The translations under genes were made by a program, and so were the position numbers. From Stictocephala bisonia (lineage: Eukaryota; Arthropoda; Insecta; Hemiptera; Membracidae), in NCBI GenBank assembly GCA_035578905.1, contig JAQJVL010000798.1, positions 124,001-188,000 of the forward strand: a stretch of DNA of 64,000 nucleotides, in the 5' to 3' direction. Below the pieces are notes generated by a model. The model worked only from the letters and a program-made list of their open reading frames with translations, was not told where the DNA came from and made no database searches. Of the stretch, positions 46,824 to 58,707 are shown piece by piece (the first letter of the stretch is position 1; the number at the start of each line of letters is the position of its first letter).

Positions 46824-47967
46824 TTTTGTAAACAATTAACATAGAAACGATAAATTATGAACAGTGGAATTATTGTTAATCTATTTTTAACTAAAAATCT
46901 AAAATCATGACCACCAAGGTAGAGCGCGCTAAATATGTTACTTACGTACAGACTCAAGTCTTCCAACTTACTGACAAGCCAACTTGGCTGACGGCTTAGG
47001 CTAATTAATAACGACACTTTGGCAGTTGGCTAGGGCAGCCAACTTGTTCTGCGGAAAGTTACTAGGTACGTAGCTGTGTGATGGGCGTCCATAGCATTAC
47101 CTTATGCGTGTTTGACACCAGTCATATTTGAAGTTTCTGCGTACAACTACGATTAAAGTCATTTACGAATAAGGTTCCTCGGTATAATTCCTTTAGCTTC
47201 TTCAAACTATTTTCTATAGAAATGAATTTTCAATAGAAAGAAATTAAATGTGATGTAGTAAGTATTGAACATTTGCTCATTTTAGATCAATAAAATGCTA
47301 ATTTTTTAACAGATAGGCTTATGTATGGACATTATATGAAGCACTAGAAAAGAGGTTATTTTGGTTGTTTTGAAAAGTTAGGTTGTTTTGGTTTAGGTTA
47401 TACTAAAATATTTGAAATAAGCTACGGATAATATTGATAGAAGTCTTTCTTCCCTTCCCAACAGCTGAACATTGAATATATAGAAAATAGTTTTTTTTAG
47501 GTAGCAACTAAAGGAATTTAATCCTAAAGGTACTATTTTAATATTGATTTTTAAGTATACTTTAAAATTATCAACACATCAATAATTGATTTTTTTAAAT
47601 GTTAATTCAATTATACATTTCATTTTTCATTTATTGTTTAACTGACTATAGTTAATCATAAAATTAATTAACACTACAAATAAGCTAAAAAATCAGAAAA
47701 CGAAATGAAAATTACGATTTTTTTCAGCTCCCTATTTATATCAGCAAGCACATAAGTAGGATGTCCAGATATGAATACAACATTATGTTTTACTAGCTTA
47801 TACTCCAGTTAGAGAAAAAATGCTCCATTCCTATAGTCGTAAATTTAAATGTTAGAGCGGATCAATTTTCAGTAGAGATTTAAAATATGACAGTATTCCA
47901 ACAGAATAGACTCGATTTTTATAGTAAGTTACAGATAACAGTGTCTTATTAATAAATTTATAAAGAA
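46824..47967. other. Spacer, mostly AT-rich
   Basis: 46960-47140 is less AT-rich. An acceptor-like 'tcttcccttcccaacag' ends at 47464 but no exon follows that I can support. Confidence 0.35.
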
Positions 47968-48190
47968 TGAGCCGGTGGCCGAGCGGTCTAAGGCGGCAGG
48001 ACTTTGAGCTTAAGTTAGAGATAGCGCTGGTTCGAATTCGGCCTGGACTGGTAGATTTATCAGTAATATTCATCTTCTACTGTACTGGTTCTCCTTTTTA
48101 CTCTCTCTGAATAAGTTCCTCGCACAGATCAATAGTTTATGAGGAATGGTCAAATAAGGTATAGAAGGAAATTGACCTCTACTTAAAAAA
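47968..48190 (+). repeat. tRNA-Leu-like SINE family C, copy 2
   Basis: The head 'gccggtggccgagcggtcta' and 'aggcggcaggactttgagct' then 'gctggttcgaattcggcc' reproduces a leucine/serine-type tRNA with A box (tggccgagcgg) and B box (ggttcgaattc). It continues into a SINE body ('ctctctgaataagttcct', 'tcaatagtttatgaggaat') and an (AAT)/A-rich tail. The acceptor stem does not close and the body continues, so it is a SINE and not a functional tRNA gene. Confidence 0.8.
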
Positions 48191-48715
48191 ATAATAATAA
48201 AAAACACAGTAGATAAAATAAAATTTTTATATGATTGTCAAAGGACATTTTTATATAATTTACATTAAAAATCTGTGATAAAAATTAACAAGGTTCTTTA
48301 GAATTATGTTCTTTTTATATATAAAGAATCCTTTTATTTCAGTTTAGTTTATTACTTAATATTCTTCAAATAATATTAAATTTTAAGAATATTTGATATT
48401 CTCTATGAAAATTTCTACTAAAGCAGGTTTCTTTTACTTATTATTAAATGTGGTTTTAAAAATGCAAAGCTTTATTTTTAAACTGAACTGGACTTCATTA
48501 TTTACAATGAGACTGAGAACCAAAGTCACCGTTCTAATAATTTAAATATTTTTGTTTTCACCAAACGAGTGACTCAAACTCAGAGAACTGCAGTAAATAA
48601 TCCGTTATTTGTTTATAGATAGTATAAAAACGATCATAGTACGAATAATAATAGGTCAGGCCAACAAGAATGTTTTTTATACAGTCGAAGATATTTTCCT
48701 CGACAGCCTTGCCTT
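48191..48715. other. AT-rich spacer
   Basis: Nothing recognised. Confidence 0.3.
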
Positions 48716-48776
48716 ATACGTGTACACATTCAATGATATGTAATTTTGCCATATCATTGAAATCACACGTATAATT
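48716..48776. repeat. Imperfect hairpin
   Basis: 'ttcaatgatatg' and 'catatcattgaa' pair perfectly (12 bp) around 'taattttgc'. The outer 'tacgtgt'/'cacacgta' extend the stem with mismatches. Confidence 0.75.
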
Positions 48777-48939
48777 TTTAAAATGTGAAATTACATGTGT
48801 GACTTCAATTATGCTTCAGTTCCAATTTTAAACTGTGATATAAGGACAGGGTATCCTTCTGCTTTCCCTCAAACTCAAAATATCTTTTACCACTAAAAAT
48901 TTCCAAAATAACTGAGGTATCAGAAGCCAGTTCCTTATT

Positions 48940-49000
48940 TTAACCTAACCTAATCCAACCAAACCCAACATAACCTAACTTAATCTAACCTAACATAATT
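48940..49000 (-). repeat. Degenerate CCTAA (TTAGG) tract
   Basis: About 10 variants of 'aacctaac', for example 'aacctaacctaatccaacc'. Minus-strand equivalent of TTAGG. Confidence 0.6.
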
Positions 49001-49276
49001 CTTTATATAAATAGAAATTCTCCATTTATCTCCCTGTTTGGTTTTTATTTCTTACAACAACAAGAAAAATACAGTAGTTGTAGTGTTACTGAAATGGTGT
49101 TATTGGTTACTAAACAACAATGCAATAGTTAAATGTGAAAATGAGTATATTAAAAGTGTATAAAAATATACTCCCGTTTATTTAAAAGGGGCCCTTTAGG
49201 GTAATAAATCGTGCTATCTGATTCAGCTGTAATTAAAACCGTTATAATGTATGAAGTTAGGTGTGACTGTGCACAT

Positions 49277-49454
49277 TGGACGCTGCCATTTTTGGCGGGT
49301 ATCTCCCGGATATTTATGGGTCTGTTGATACCCATTATCTGATGTACAGTCTGGGTCCATTACGGCCCAGTGATTTACCGGCCGGAGTGACACGGATTCA
49401 ATCCCGCCGGTCATTAACGGACGGACGTGAAAAATGCCGCAAACTGACACCAGG
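49277..49454 (+). repeat. Repeat family E, copy 1 (possible tRNA-like SINE)
   Basis: About 178 bp almost identical to the reverse complement of 54985-55166. Contains 'cattacggcccagtgattta' (A-box-like) and 'cacggattcaatcccgcc' (B-box-like), then 'acggacggacgtgaaaaatg' and 'gcaaactgacaccag'. The homology stops exactly where the Harbinger end GGGCCTGTTTCAC begins. Confidence 0.75.
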
Positions 49455-50195
49455 GGCCTGTTTCACAATGAATTTAGACTAATAATATTACTGTTGTAAC
49501 TTGTAATTTGTAGAATTTTGTTTCACAATAAAAAATTATAATTTTTCAATTTACAAGTTGAATCACTAGTATTATTAGTCCAATTGGTATGTTTGTTTCA
49601 CAACAATGGGTAATATTTTTGGAGTATAATAATATAAGTCAAACACTTGTACAATTTCTACAGGTGATCTTGAACTAATATACTAAATACTAGTAAGGCT
49701 ATCTAACACTGGAACACCTGGCCAGAAAATCTTGGTGAACTGATCAATAAGTTTTACAAGATGGCTCGTTTTCCTCATGTAGTGTGTGTTGTTGATGGAA
49801 CTTTAATACCTATAGATGCCCCGCCTGAAAATTAAGAAGCATTTGTGGACCGCCATGGTAAACACTCCCTCAATTTTATGTTTGTTTGTGGGCCCATGTT
49901 TTGTTATGTTAGTGCTAGATGGCCAAGAAGTGGTCATGATGCTCGTGAAGTCCGCTACATGAAGGAGTGGAGAGAGGAAACATATTTCCAAATGCAGTAA
50001 TCATTCGAGACTCTGGCTATCCACTAAAACGATGATTGATGACACCCTTGCACAACAACCCAAAAAATGTAGCAGAGGGAAGGTATAATTGGCTACTTAA
50101 AGCTAGAATACAAAGAATAGAGCGAGCTCTAAGTATTCTGAAAGAGAAATTCCCTTGTCTAAATCCCCTCCGTATGAGCCCTACTTTTGCCGGTG
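49455..50195 (+). mobile_element. Harbinger (PIF) transposon remnant
   Basis: The left end GGGCCTGTTTCACAATG is typical of PIF/Harbinger elements. Subterminal inverted blocks follow, 'actaataatattactg' near 49480 with 'ctagtattattagtcc' near 49568. A transposase pseudogene lies inside. The right end was not found; the region is cut by a SINE at about 50196. Confidence 0.75.
49725..50195 (+). pseudogene. Harbinger transposase pseudogene (HARBI1-like)
   Basis: The DDE nuclease domain of the PIF/Harbinger family is readable: FPHVVCVVDGTLIPIDAP with the first D at 49794-49796, VDRHGKHSLNFMFVCG, ARWPRSGHDAR with the second D at 49938-49940, IIRDSGYPLK, then LMTPLHNNP, EGRYNWLLKARIQRIERAL with the E at 50120-50122, and SILKEKFPCL. 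It is broken by an in-frame stop at 49834-49836 (PPEN*EAF), a frameshift near 49998 and a TGA where tryptophan is usual (GYPLKR*LMTP). Part of the segment between the second D and DSGYP is missing, and the N-terminal region before FPHVV is not recognisable. All three catalytic residues are still encoded, but no active enzyme can be made. Confidence 0.88.
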
Positions 50196-50280
50196 AAGTC
50201 AGATGGGAATTCGAACCTTGGAAATCCCCTCCCCCCCCCCCAAGTCCGAAACCATAACCACTGAGTCACCTCGTCAGCAA
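50196..50280 (-). repeat. tRNA-like SINE head
   Basis: On the minus strand 'gaggtgactcagtggttatg' (A box tgactcagtgg), 'gtttcggacttggggg' and 'aaggttcgaattcccatc' (B box ggttcgaattcc) form a tRNA-like unit. A run of 12 C (50228-50241) falls in its middle. It terminates the Harbinger remnant. Confidence 0.6.
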
Positions 50281-51267
50281 GTAAATTAACTTATGAATGG
50301 CTCTTTTCTAGTCGAAATTAAATTTTTTCAATTGCTCAACTCTGGAACATCCCTCTAACATGTCAATTTATCTATATATCAACTTATGGACTCTTTCAAT
50401 CGGAACACTGATTGTTTGAATAAAAAAATGCCATAAGTCGATTATAACAAAGACTTTGATCACTGTCCACATTTATCTTAATATACATAGACTCTCTTTC
50501 AAGTCACCTAAAAATACGACCCGTGCAGAAACAATTCAGGCTTGAATATGCAATAAATCATTTTCTCGATATCTAAGCCCTAAACATATTGGAACTGTCC
50601 TATTTAAAATTAATAGAATCGTTCAGGATTCAGCGCGTATTTTGCTGAATCTTCGGTGAGATTACCATAAGAAAGCCATTTTCCTCCGGAACCCGCCCGG
50701 GCACGTATCTTCCTGCCTTTACTTAACGTTTTGCACGAGAAGCCTCTGTTTTCCGAGCCTTAAAGCGCATTTTGTGCGTTCTACTTGCATTTCGCACATT
50801 TATTTTAACATTTTGTGATATTCCTGATCCAAAAAATGATATTTAATTAGAAAATGTTTTTTACCTTCAACACATTTAAATTGATATGTGGTAGATTCTA
50901 ACCATTAGGAATATTATGCTTACACGTTTCACACTTGAAAACTTAGGAATAAATTATCAAATTTCCTTAGAACTTAACAATTATGTACCTACTATTCTTT
51001 TGAGCCCCTAGTCAGAGAGGAATATCATATTGTATGCACAGAATAATGAATTTTAGTTAGCAGCTAAGAAATATAAACAAATATACTTCATGTTACAGTT
51101 TGAGTACATCATTAGAAACCAATCTGCAATACCAATCACAAATCAAAAGTATCCTTTTTAAAAGAAGGTCTTTGGAAAAAATCTAATACTGAGTGTATTT
51201 AGTCCCTTATTTTGTATTATATTTGGATTTTTTGTGCCAAATTTAAACTTAAATTGAATAAACTATT
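50281..51267. other. Spacer
   Basis: Mostly AT-rich. 50620-50800 is GC-richer and matches nothing else here. No gene recognised. Confidence 0.35.
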
Positions 51268-51430
51268 ACCGGTGTGATGGCTCAATGGCTAAGGGTTCGG
51301 ACTGCAAAGGGCCCATTGCTCGAATCCCCAACTGAGCTAAAGGTCAGTACTACACTCGTTGAATAAAGTCCACGTGCAGGCCTGCAGGCCAACGTGAACT
51401 AATGAGCTAAAACAGCAACGAAAAATAGAG
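51268..51430 (+). repeat. tRNA-derived SINE family D, copy 2
   Basis: 'gatggctcaatggctaaggg' (A box tggctcaatgg), 'ttcggactgcaaagggcc' and 'gctcgaatccccaactgag' (B box gctcgaatccc) form a tRNA-like head. The body 'cacgtgcaggcctgcaggcc' contains a perfect palindrome 'ggcctgcaggcc'. Confidence 0.7.
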
Positions 51431-52154
51431 AAAATCTTTCAATAATGAATTTACATTATAAAAACGTATTATTTTTTACGAAGTAAAATTTACACTTTTA
51501 TAAATTTAAGGCTGATTTCAATCAAATTTATTCGGAATATTATTTACATTAAAATGTACTAAAACATCTATCAACAAGATATGGGGAGTATCAGTTGCAG
51601 ACAAATGCGATGAATGTAGATGAACTTGGGTAGATCTTTGTTTCTAACTTTGGTCGTCGATGCTTTGATAATCGAGGTAAAAACAAAAGTGTTTTACACT
51701 ATTAAGCCTTTGGGTGGTACTACCAGACGATACATAGAGATTTGACTACCGAGGTGGGCTAAAGTACGGTCGGGACTTCGACGTGACGTACAGTACTGAG
51801 CTCTGTGAGTTGGATCACTCAAGTCAACTGCCAAAGTATTAACAATCTTAAGCCATCCATCCATCACCGTCCTCCTGTCAGATATGTTTGTCCTTGTTTG
51901 GTGGTATCCAAGTGCTTACTTCCACCCCTAATTCAAGCGATGTTTTGCGTCACTAAAAATTGAATAAATTTAATATCACTATTATTGATATTTTAGTTTG
52001 AACTACAAAATAGATTTGTTTCACAGTTAAAATTAAGGGAAAATAACTTGCCTGGTTTAAACGAGTTTTGGTTGGGAAGCCACTTTCTGTCAGGAAGAAT
52101 ATTGAAAGAGACCTTTAGAAAGTACAAGTAATAACATTCATTGCACTATTGCTG
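51431..52154. other. Spacer with a SINE-B-like tail fragment
   Basis: 51570-51640 ('caagatatggggagtatc', 'gcgatgaatgtagatgaac') resembles the tail end of family B. The rest is unassigned; 51700-51900 is less AT-rich. Confidence 0.4.
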
Positions 52155-52850
52155 TTTATTACGTGGCGCAGTGCTGTAAACCAGCTACATGGGTACAAAG
52201 TGTTGTGGAGATTGTAGACGATAGGTCATATACTCGGTCCTCTCAATACCAATATGGCATCCACTCAATTATTTCCATCGACATGGACACTACTACAGAA
52301 GTCTAGGGTAACCGTGATGGGTGGTAGTCAGGGTCCACATGTTGTGTGGGGAAGTGCACTGATAATCAGGCTTGACAGTTAGCTTAAAATCAGATCAATA
52401 CTACATAGATCAAATTCCACGTATTTTTTATTTATTTATTTATTCATAAGACGTCGATCGTCAAGATATGGGCGAATATGGATTTCGAATGAGTGTGATG
52501 AGTGTAGATGAGCGAATGTAGTCATTGTTACAAACTAAGGCCGACTATTCCTTAGAAAGTGTCATTAATTTATAGCCCAATGACAAATGAACAGCCGGTG
52601 ATTATCAGCTGATCCTTCTCAAAATGTATTGACTCTGATTGGGATCGAACTGAGAACCTTTAGCTCATAAAGTTGGGATTGAACCAACTACGCTACCGAC
52701 CAATTTAGTAAAGATGTAGGCTCGTATTGGGCTATCAATAAAAAGCTCTTTTTTAAGAACCATTCGATTTTAGTTAGTAACAATGACTACATTCTCTCAT
52801 CTACACTCATCACCCTCATTTATTAGATCGGCATCTTAATGAATAATTAA
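52155..52850 (+). repeat. SINE family A, copy 6, split by a family B insertion
   Basis: 5' part 52155-52425 ('gtggcgcagtgctgtaaacc', 'catccactcaattatttcca', 'aggcttgacagttagctt', 'attccacgta') and 3' part 52700-52850 ('taaagatgtaggctcgtatt', 'gggctatcaataaa', 'cactcatcaccctcattt'). In intact copies these two parts are contiguous. Confidence 0.82.
52426..52704 (-). repeat. SINE family B, copy 3 (nested)
   Basis: Minus strand: head 'ttggtcggtagcgtagttgg', 'gagctaaaggttctcagttc' and 'gatcccaatcagagtcaa' give clear A (tagcgtagttgg) and B (ggttctcagttcgatccc) boxes. The body carries 'gataatcaccggctgttc' and the (TTTA) tail lies at 52426-52445. Best-preserved copy of the family. Confidence 0.85.
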
Positions 52851-54340
52851 AATTTTCTATTTAGAATTGTTATAACTAACATTCAGTTATTTGGCCTATA
52901 TTGAATTGATTTAAAATAATATCTTCTGACCAGAAGCTTTCCTCATACTTTTCACACAACTCCTCACTCGATGAACTTATGTTTTATGTATTCTAAACCT
53001 TATTTTCAAGCTCTCTTACCCATTTCACATAAAAGGCTAAAATTCTAGAATTCTCTTGTTTCTCAAGAATTGTTTCGACGAAATTTGTGATTGGACGAAG
53101 TTTATTTATTTTTTAATGGATCACGTTATTTTATACATATAAAATATGTAAACTATGTCCAATTATTTTTTTATTTTCTACTTTCCCAAAGAGGTGAGAG
53201 TTCGAGTCGCCTACTAATTATATACAGCCTATTGTAAGGGGGGTTAGGTACATGCCCTAATGATGACGTCAATGGGGTGGTCAGCTGGTAACATGAGAAC
53301 ACTCTTCACAGGTGTTTAGCACAGGCTGATCTCTCATTAGGACGCTATATTGATACTGCTAGTAATAAGGCTTTGTGTGGGCTTCCCTTTCTTGTAATAG
53401 TGTGTCACCACACGTTCCTTGTGATATTGGGTACAATATAGAGCTTTGTACATTTGTTGACAAATCTTTTAACTGTAAATTAATTTTAAACATATAGTCA
53501 GTTACAGGCTTAAACGTCTTCTTTGTGATTTATTTTCTCCGTAAAAAGGTATTTCATCACATAATCTTTTGATGATCACATTACAATAATCTGTAGTTAG
53601 ATTTGCTAATAAATGCTTCAAATCTAACATTATTCTCAGAAATTAACTTGAATTATTCTTTACATGTCAAAAATGAATGTTCAGGTTAAATACTCATAAC
53701 AAAATCGGGTGTCCGAGGGATCCAATTTGGGCCCAATTTTTTTTTTTACTTTGTTTTAAAAATGTGTTCTATTTAGTGATTATGCGTTACTATCAACTCA
53801 TGACGATATAAAATTACTTGAAACTTGTTGGCACCAGTGTTCTTGCTCAGTGATCCAATTAAAGTGGGCTGGAAGTTGTTCTTAAAACTTAAACTATAGA
53901 ATATGAAGTAGTGAACAGAAAAATAAAAAAACAATCAAAATATATAAATCTTTAATAGCAATGAAAACATACATATTATAAATGATGTAAAGTTATTGTT
54001 TAACAATAAACCAAACTCTAATGATCTAATATTGCTGGCGTAAATTTATGCAACAAATAATATATGACAGAAGTTAAAATATTTGAATCATTATTTACTT
54101 CCAAAATATGTTGATAGTGTTGAATAATTTAAACCTGTACAATTTATTAAGACGTTCAACACTTAATTTTTTGTAATATACCTGTACAACGTACATTGTC
54201 ACAGCGACAAATTATTTTTCTCTTTCTTCCTTTATATTTCATTTGCATCTTTCCTCCGTTATAATAGATAAAAAGTTAATACTAGAAGAGATATTATTAA
54301 AAAAATTAATATTTCTTTGTTGGCAACATAATTTGTCAAT
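52851..54340. other. AT-rich spacer of about 1.5 kb
   Basis: 53190-53450 is less AT-rich, with a B-box-like 'gagttcgagtcgcc' (53208) that could be a diverged SINE. A 'gatgacgtcaa' site lies at 53262. No gene seen. Confidence 0.35.
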
Positions 54341-54371
54341 GGGAAGCGTGTACGACAGTTACACGCTTCCC
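54341..54371. repeat. Perfect 12-bp GC-rich hairpin
   Basis: 'gggaagcgtgta' (54341-54352) and its exact complement (54360-54371), loop of 7. Confidence 0.9.
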
Positions 54372-54984
54372 CCTGACCCAACCACAGAACTTACGAAGGT
54401 GACTGTAGAAAATAAATAAAACGGTTCAGTAGTTTAAAATAACTGCTTACTCAAGTTTATAAAAATGTCAGTTAATTTAAAAATAAAGCGTGACCGTCGA
54501 TATTTTATTCATATATCCACGAGGCTCTTTGACCTAACCTAACCTTACGTAAAGTGACAAAGATGTCTATTTTTATGTAATGAAGAGACACCTTTACCCT
54601 CTAAACTCAGTTTAATATTATCTTTTCAACTCAAAAACAAAATTTGTATTTAAATGTCATCTCAAGAATATACTTCAGCACACAACCCTGCCCCTCTTCC
54701 TCATTTTGGTACTAAATTATCCCTTCTAATTGGAGAATTATTTGCAAAAAACTTTGAGAGGTATGGACTATTAAACCCCCCCCCCCCCCCCCGGAGCACT
54801 TTTATAAGTTCAATTGCTCATTCGTTTGATTTTATGTTTTATAATTTTACTACCATTTATTATTAGTTTTTTAATGATTTGCTATTATTCATTGACCTCC
54901 TGTTGTTCAGACACCTTACACTATGAAGAACCATTAACAAGGCTCACAAACCCCGGGGACAAACGACAACCTAAACATCCATCA
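54372..54984. other. Spacer with poly(C)
   Basis: A run of about 16 C lies at 54777-54792. 54525-54550 has 'gacctaacctaacctta'. Nothing else recognised. Confidence 0.4.
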
Positions 54985-55166
54985 ACGCTATCTGGTGTCA
55001 GTTTGCGGCATTTTTCACGTCCGTCCGTTAATGACCGGCGGGGATTGAATCCGTGTCACTTCGGCCGGTAAATCACTGGGCCGTAATGGACCCAGACTGT
55101 ACATCAGATAATGGGTATCAACAGACCCATAAATATTGCGGTGATACCCACAAAAATGGCGGCTCT
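54985..55166 (-). repeat. Repeat family E, copy 2
   Basis: Inverted copy of 49277-49454 with only scattered differences. Past the homology end ('ctatctggtgtcag') the sequence continues with no Harbinger DNA, so this copy acts as an 'empty site' for the insertion at 49455. Confidence 0.78.
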
Positions 55167-55420
55167 CGTGTGTAATCTCGTTTAACGATCTGGCATTACT
55201 ACACTTTTAATTACAACTGATCTATCCCGATGAAACGATTTATAACAGTGAAATCCAAACTGCATAAATGAGGGTTTGTTTTTCCATCAGCACCCCCAAC
55301 ATTAGCCCCATCCGTTAATGCTCGCATTGTAATGAGGGTTTTTAATCCACTTTATTTCAGCTCAGCATAATTATCCTAATGATATTTCAGTATTGGTAGA
55401 GCTCAAGTTATGAGATTCAA
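55167..55420. other. Non-repeat island
   Basis: Moderately GC-richer than the flanks, with 'taatga'/'cattaa' sites. No coding signal. Confidence 0.25.
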
Positions 55421-55429
55421 ACATTGATA

Positions 55430-55850
55430 ATGCTTGGTCGGTAATATAGTACGGATCTCCGATACCTCTGTTCTACCAACATTCGTTTGCAAACATCCTT
55501 TAATCCATTTTCAAGCACTGCCTATACATGAAAATGTACTTTATTTTTATATATAATTTCTCTTTTTTTCTATTCATTGGTCGGTAGCATAGTTAGTTAG
55601 CCAGATTCATACGCAAAACGTTCTCAGTTTGATGTCAATCAATTTGATAACAATTAACAAATTTTAAAAGGTATCAGTTGATAACCACTGGCTTTTCATT
55701 TATCATCAGGCACAAATGCAAAAATGAATGACACTATCTAAGGTGCAGACAGCCTTAAATTGTAACAAAGACCACATTCACTCATTTGTAATCGATTTTT
55801 GCCTATATTTACGATAGGTGTCTTAATAATAAATAAATAAATATTCAAAA
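55430..55850 (+). repeat. SINE family B, copies 4 and 5
   Basis: A short head fragment 'gcttggtcggtaatatagta' lies at 55432. A longer copy begins at 55577 ('attggtcggtagcatagtta') with 'cgttctcagtttgatgtc', 'tatcagttgataaccactgg', 'taacaaagaccacattcact' and a (TAAA) tail at 55828. Confidence 0.7.
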
Positions 55851-56116
55851 CATTATAGTGTGTCCAATAAGTAAGCTGGTAAGCTTAAGAAACTAACCTG
55901 TATATTAAATAAATCTTAAATTAAAATTTTTTCCACAAGTATTTTCTTTTTCTTTTTTCTACTTTTTTACGGTCTGGCTAATTTCATTGAAATGTTACTA
56001 TAATGGGTTATGTTACTATAGAATTGTGAAATAATGAGTAAGAAAAATAAATACATAAAAGTATAAACAAAACTCAAAAAGATCGTTTTGTTACAATTAT
56101 TTCTAAATAATCTACT

Positions 56117-56470
56117 GCCAAAATCTACAACCCGAAACTGTTGTGCGTCAACGTACCTCCCACATTCCCATGCCGTCTTATCGCACGCCTGCGAATGATT
56201 TGTGTCCGCGATTTGTTTGATATTGTTTTTATTATTAATTCGTTCCGTCGTGCTGCGCCGCCATCTTGGAGCCGGACACAAAATTGCCAAACGTGATGTA
56301 AATACAGAAGGCTGTGAGACACGGCTTCATATTAAACATATCGGCCAAAACAACGCTCGCTGCTCTCTATCCACGTCACGTCGTCAGACACAAGCAGTAG
56401 AGCGTCTCTCATGTCAGAGAATCTCGCATAAGGTGGAGGATCTGTACTTTGTATGGAGCGAATAAAAAGA
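56117..56470. other. GC-richer island, possibly an LTR
   Basis: Repeat-free here, CpG-rich ('cgtgctgcgccgccatcttg' near 56248), ending with a polyadenylation signal 'gaataaaaag' at 56459. The layout would fit a solo LTR but no TG...CA borders or duplications were established. Confidence 0.25.
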
Positions 56471-56593
56471 AATTAATCATAGTGAGTCTGGGATTGATTT
56501 TAATGTAGGTAGCCCTTTCAATAATTTTTTTATAAAATAAATATTCTTCTGAAAGCATTTTTGATACCAAAGCGTTAGAAAAATATAAATATA

Positions 56594-57032
56594 CAGGGTG
56601 GAAAAAATATGTAAACGCTTTTCACAACAACGTTATTTTGTTCATATATAATTTTATATTAAAAATATTTTTTACTGTGTTCCAGAAAGTATAATTTTTT
56701 ATCAAAATGTTTTTTTAACCCTTAAATAGCGGAAAATAATATTGTTCATATTGGTTACTTTAAAATTCAAATGACCGCTAGTCTGGAAAAGATAAAACCT
56801 TAGAAGTCTGGTTTGCGGCAATTAATTTCTCTTGAATATATCTTTCTATGATACCAAACTCGACCTAGGCTTACTTTGAAGATTTTCGTTCAACTCCTGG
56901 TGGGCCGTCCCCCTGAAAAGATGTAATGTCGCTAATAGCGTCAAAAAGTGTGTTCTTTGTAACCATGATAATGTACAAGATTTCACTTTTATCAGTGAAG
57001 TCATGTAAAAATTATTAAAGCGTTTCCATATT
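56594..57032 (-). mobile_element. TIR family G element, copy 3
   Basis: Inverted copy: 'tacagggtggaaaaaatatg' and 'taaacgcttttcacaac' at the left, 'aaagcgtttccatattat' at the right. The body has 'aactcgacctaggcttact' (inverse of the block in copies 1 and 2). Confidence 0.78.
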
Positions 57033-57789
57033 ATTTGTTTACATTGTATATATAAATATAGTAACATACTTTGTGTTTAAGTTGGCCGTATCCAAAACTG
57101 CCAAATCAACACTAGAAAGTCTACAGCCCTACAGTAGACGTACAATCTTACCATCTTTAGAACGTGAAATAAAACTGCACATTCTAAAACTGATGTTTTA
57201 TTTCAACTGTGCAGTTAGTTTTTATTATCATTATAAGTTATAGGGAACACTGTATTATTATAAAAAGCGTGTCCTAGTGGACATTAAGTTAATATTATTA
57301 GTTTATAATATACAATCATTAAGAATGGTTATGCACATTTAAGTATGAAAACTCAATTTTAAATTATACCTATAAGGTAAATAAAGCTTAAATTATATTT
57401 TCTACAAGTTTGCAATATTCGAAGTTTTTTAAATTTTTGATTTCATAGTCATTAATTTCACGGGTGTAAAATTGACGTTTCTTATAAAGTGAAATACTAA
57501 CTTCTTTTATATTGTATACAGTGTATATGTATACACAAATCAAGATTTCATACAACAACTATAAAACAGTATCATCCTGGATGCACGTCCATCGTATTGT
57601 CTAAAATTATACACGATTATAATATTTTGGATAATATAGGATACGAAAATTAATTTATTTATTTATTTACAATTGCATATAATGTAAATAACAATATAAT
57701 ATAAAAATATTTCAGAGCAAGTGAAGTTTAATGGTTGCCTCTTTAAATAATGTTATGTTTTTAACAAACATATGCAACATTATATGTTG
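57033..57789. other. AT-rich spacer
   Basis: Nothing recognised. Confidence 0.3.
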
Positions 57790-58647
57790 CAGTAGTGATG
57801 TGGGCCGGGAAAATGCCCAGTGGGCAGGACGTTCATAGATAGGCATTAGTCCGGGCATTTGCCCAAAGCAGTTTTAAGTACCTAAAAACTGGGCATTTAT
57901 GAAAAAAGGTAGTTTTAACACTTAACTGCTTGTAAATATTTATTTGAGTGCCTACCGCCAATACATTTCGTCATGACCACTATTAAGTTCCTAAAACTTA
58001 CTTTAAGACAATTATCAAAGGAGTAGTTATTGAACAAACCTTGAGCTTGTTAAAATATAGTCCTTAAAACGTCCGTATAGTACTTTCGAAACCCCATATC
58101 ACACTGAGTGCCTCAATATGTTGTGGAATAGTTAAACATATTTCCTACCTACTATTTTACAGTTGCACCCTATAGATGCTAAAAATGTGACTTAAGTTCA
58201 TTTATAGTGAATTACATTAGTAGGATGGAAATTATTTTTAAAAGTATGAACTACTAAAATGTAAATTAAACTAATAGGTATACAAACTAATAAAATATGA
58301 ACTAAAAATTTATTGTTTGGTACTTATTGTCTAATAATGATTGTTTTGTGATAAAACATTAAATAATTTTGTTCTTTTACCTAATGACATATTTGCAATA
58401 GAGAGATTTTGTACTTAAAATAATTGTATAAACCTAATTAGTTTTCTCTTTCAGCAAATAGTTGAAATTGCTTATTTAAATAAAATTAACATGTAAGAAA
58501 AATACTAATAATAAATCGTATTTTTAGTCTGAATGTCTGAATATCTTTTCCCAATTCCCAATTACGAAACCAACTACTATGTATCAAATTGTAAACCAAA
58601 CTTTTCTATAAATCAACTAAAGACACAAAATGTTTACCTTTTATAAT

Positions 58648-58707
<60 letters not shown>

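Noticed and set aside
47440..47490. Strong splice-acceptor-like tcttcccttcccaacag
   Set aside because: No plausible exon or donor follows.
47968..48050. Possible leucine tRNA gene
   Set aside because: A and B boxes are good but the acceptor arm does not close and a SINE body shared with 3541-3775 follows.
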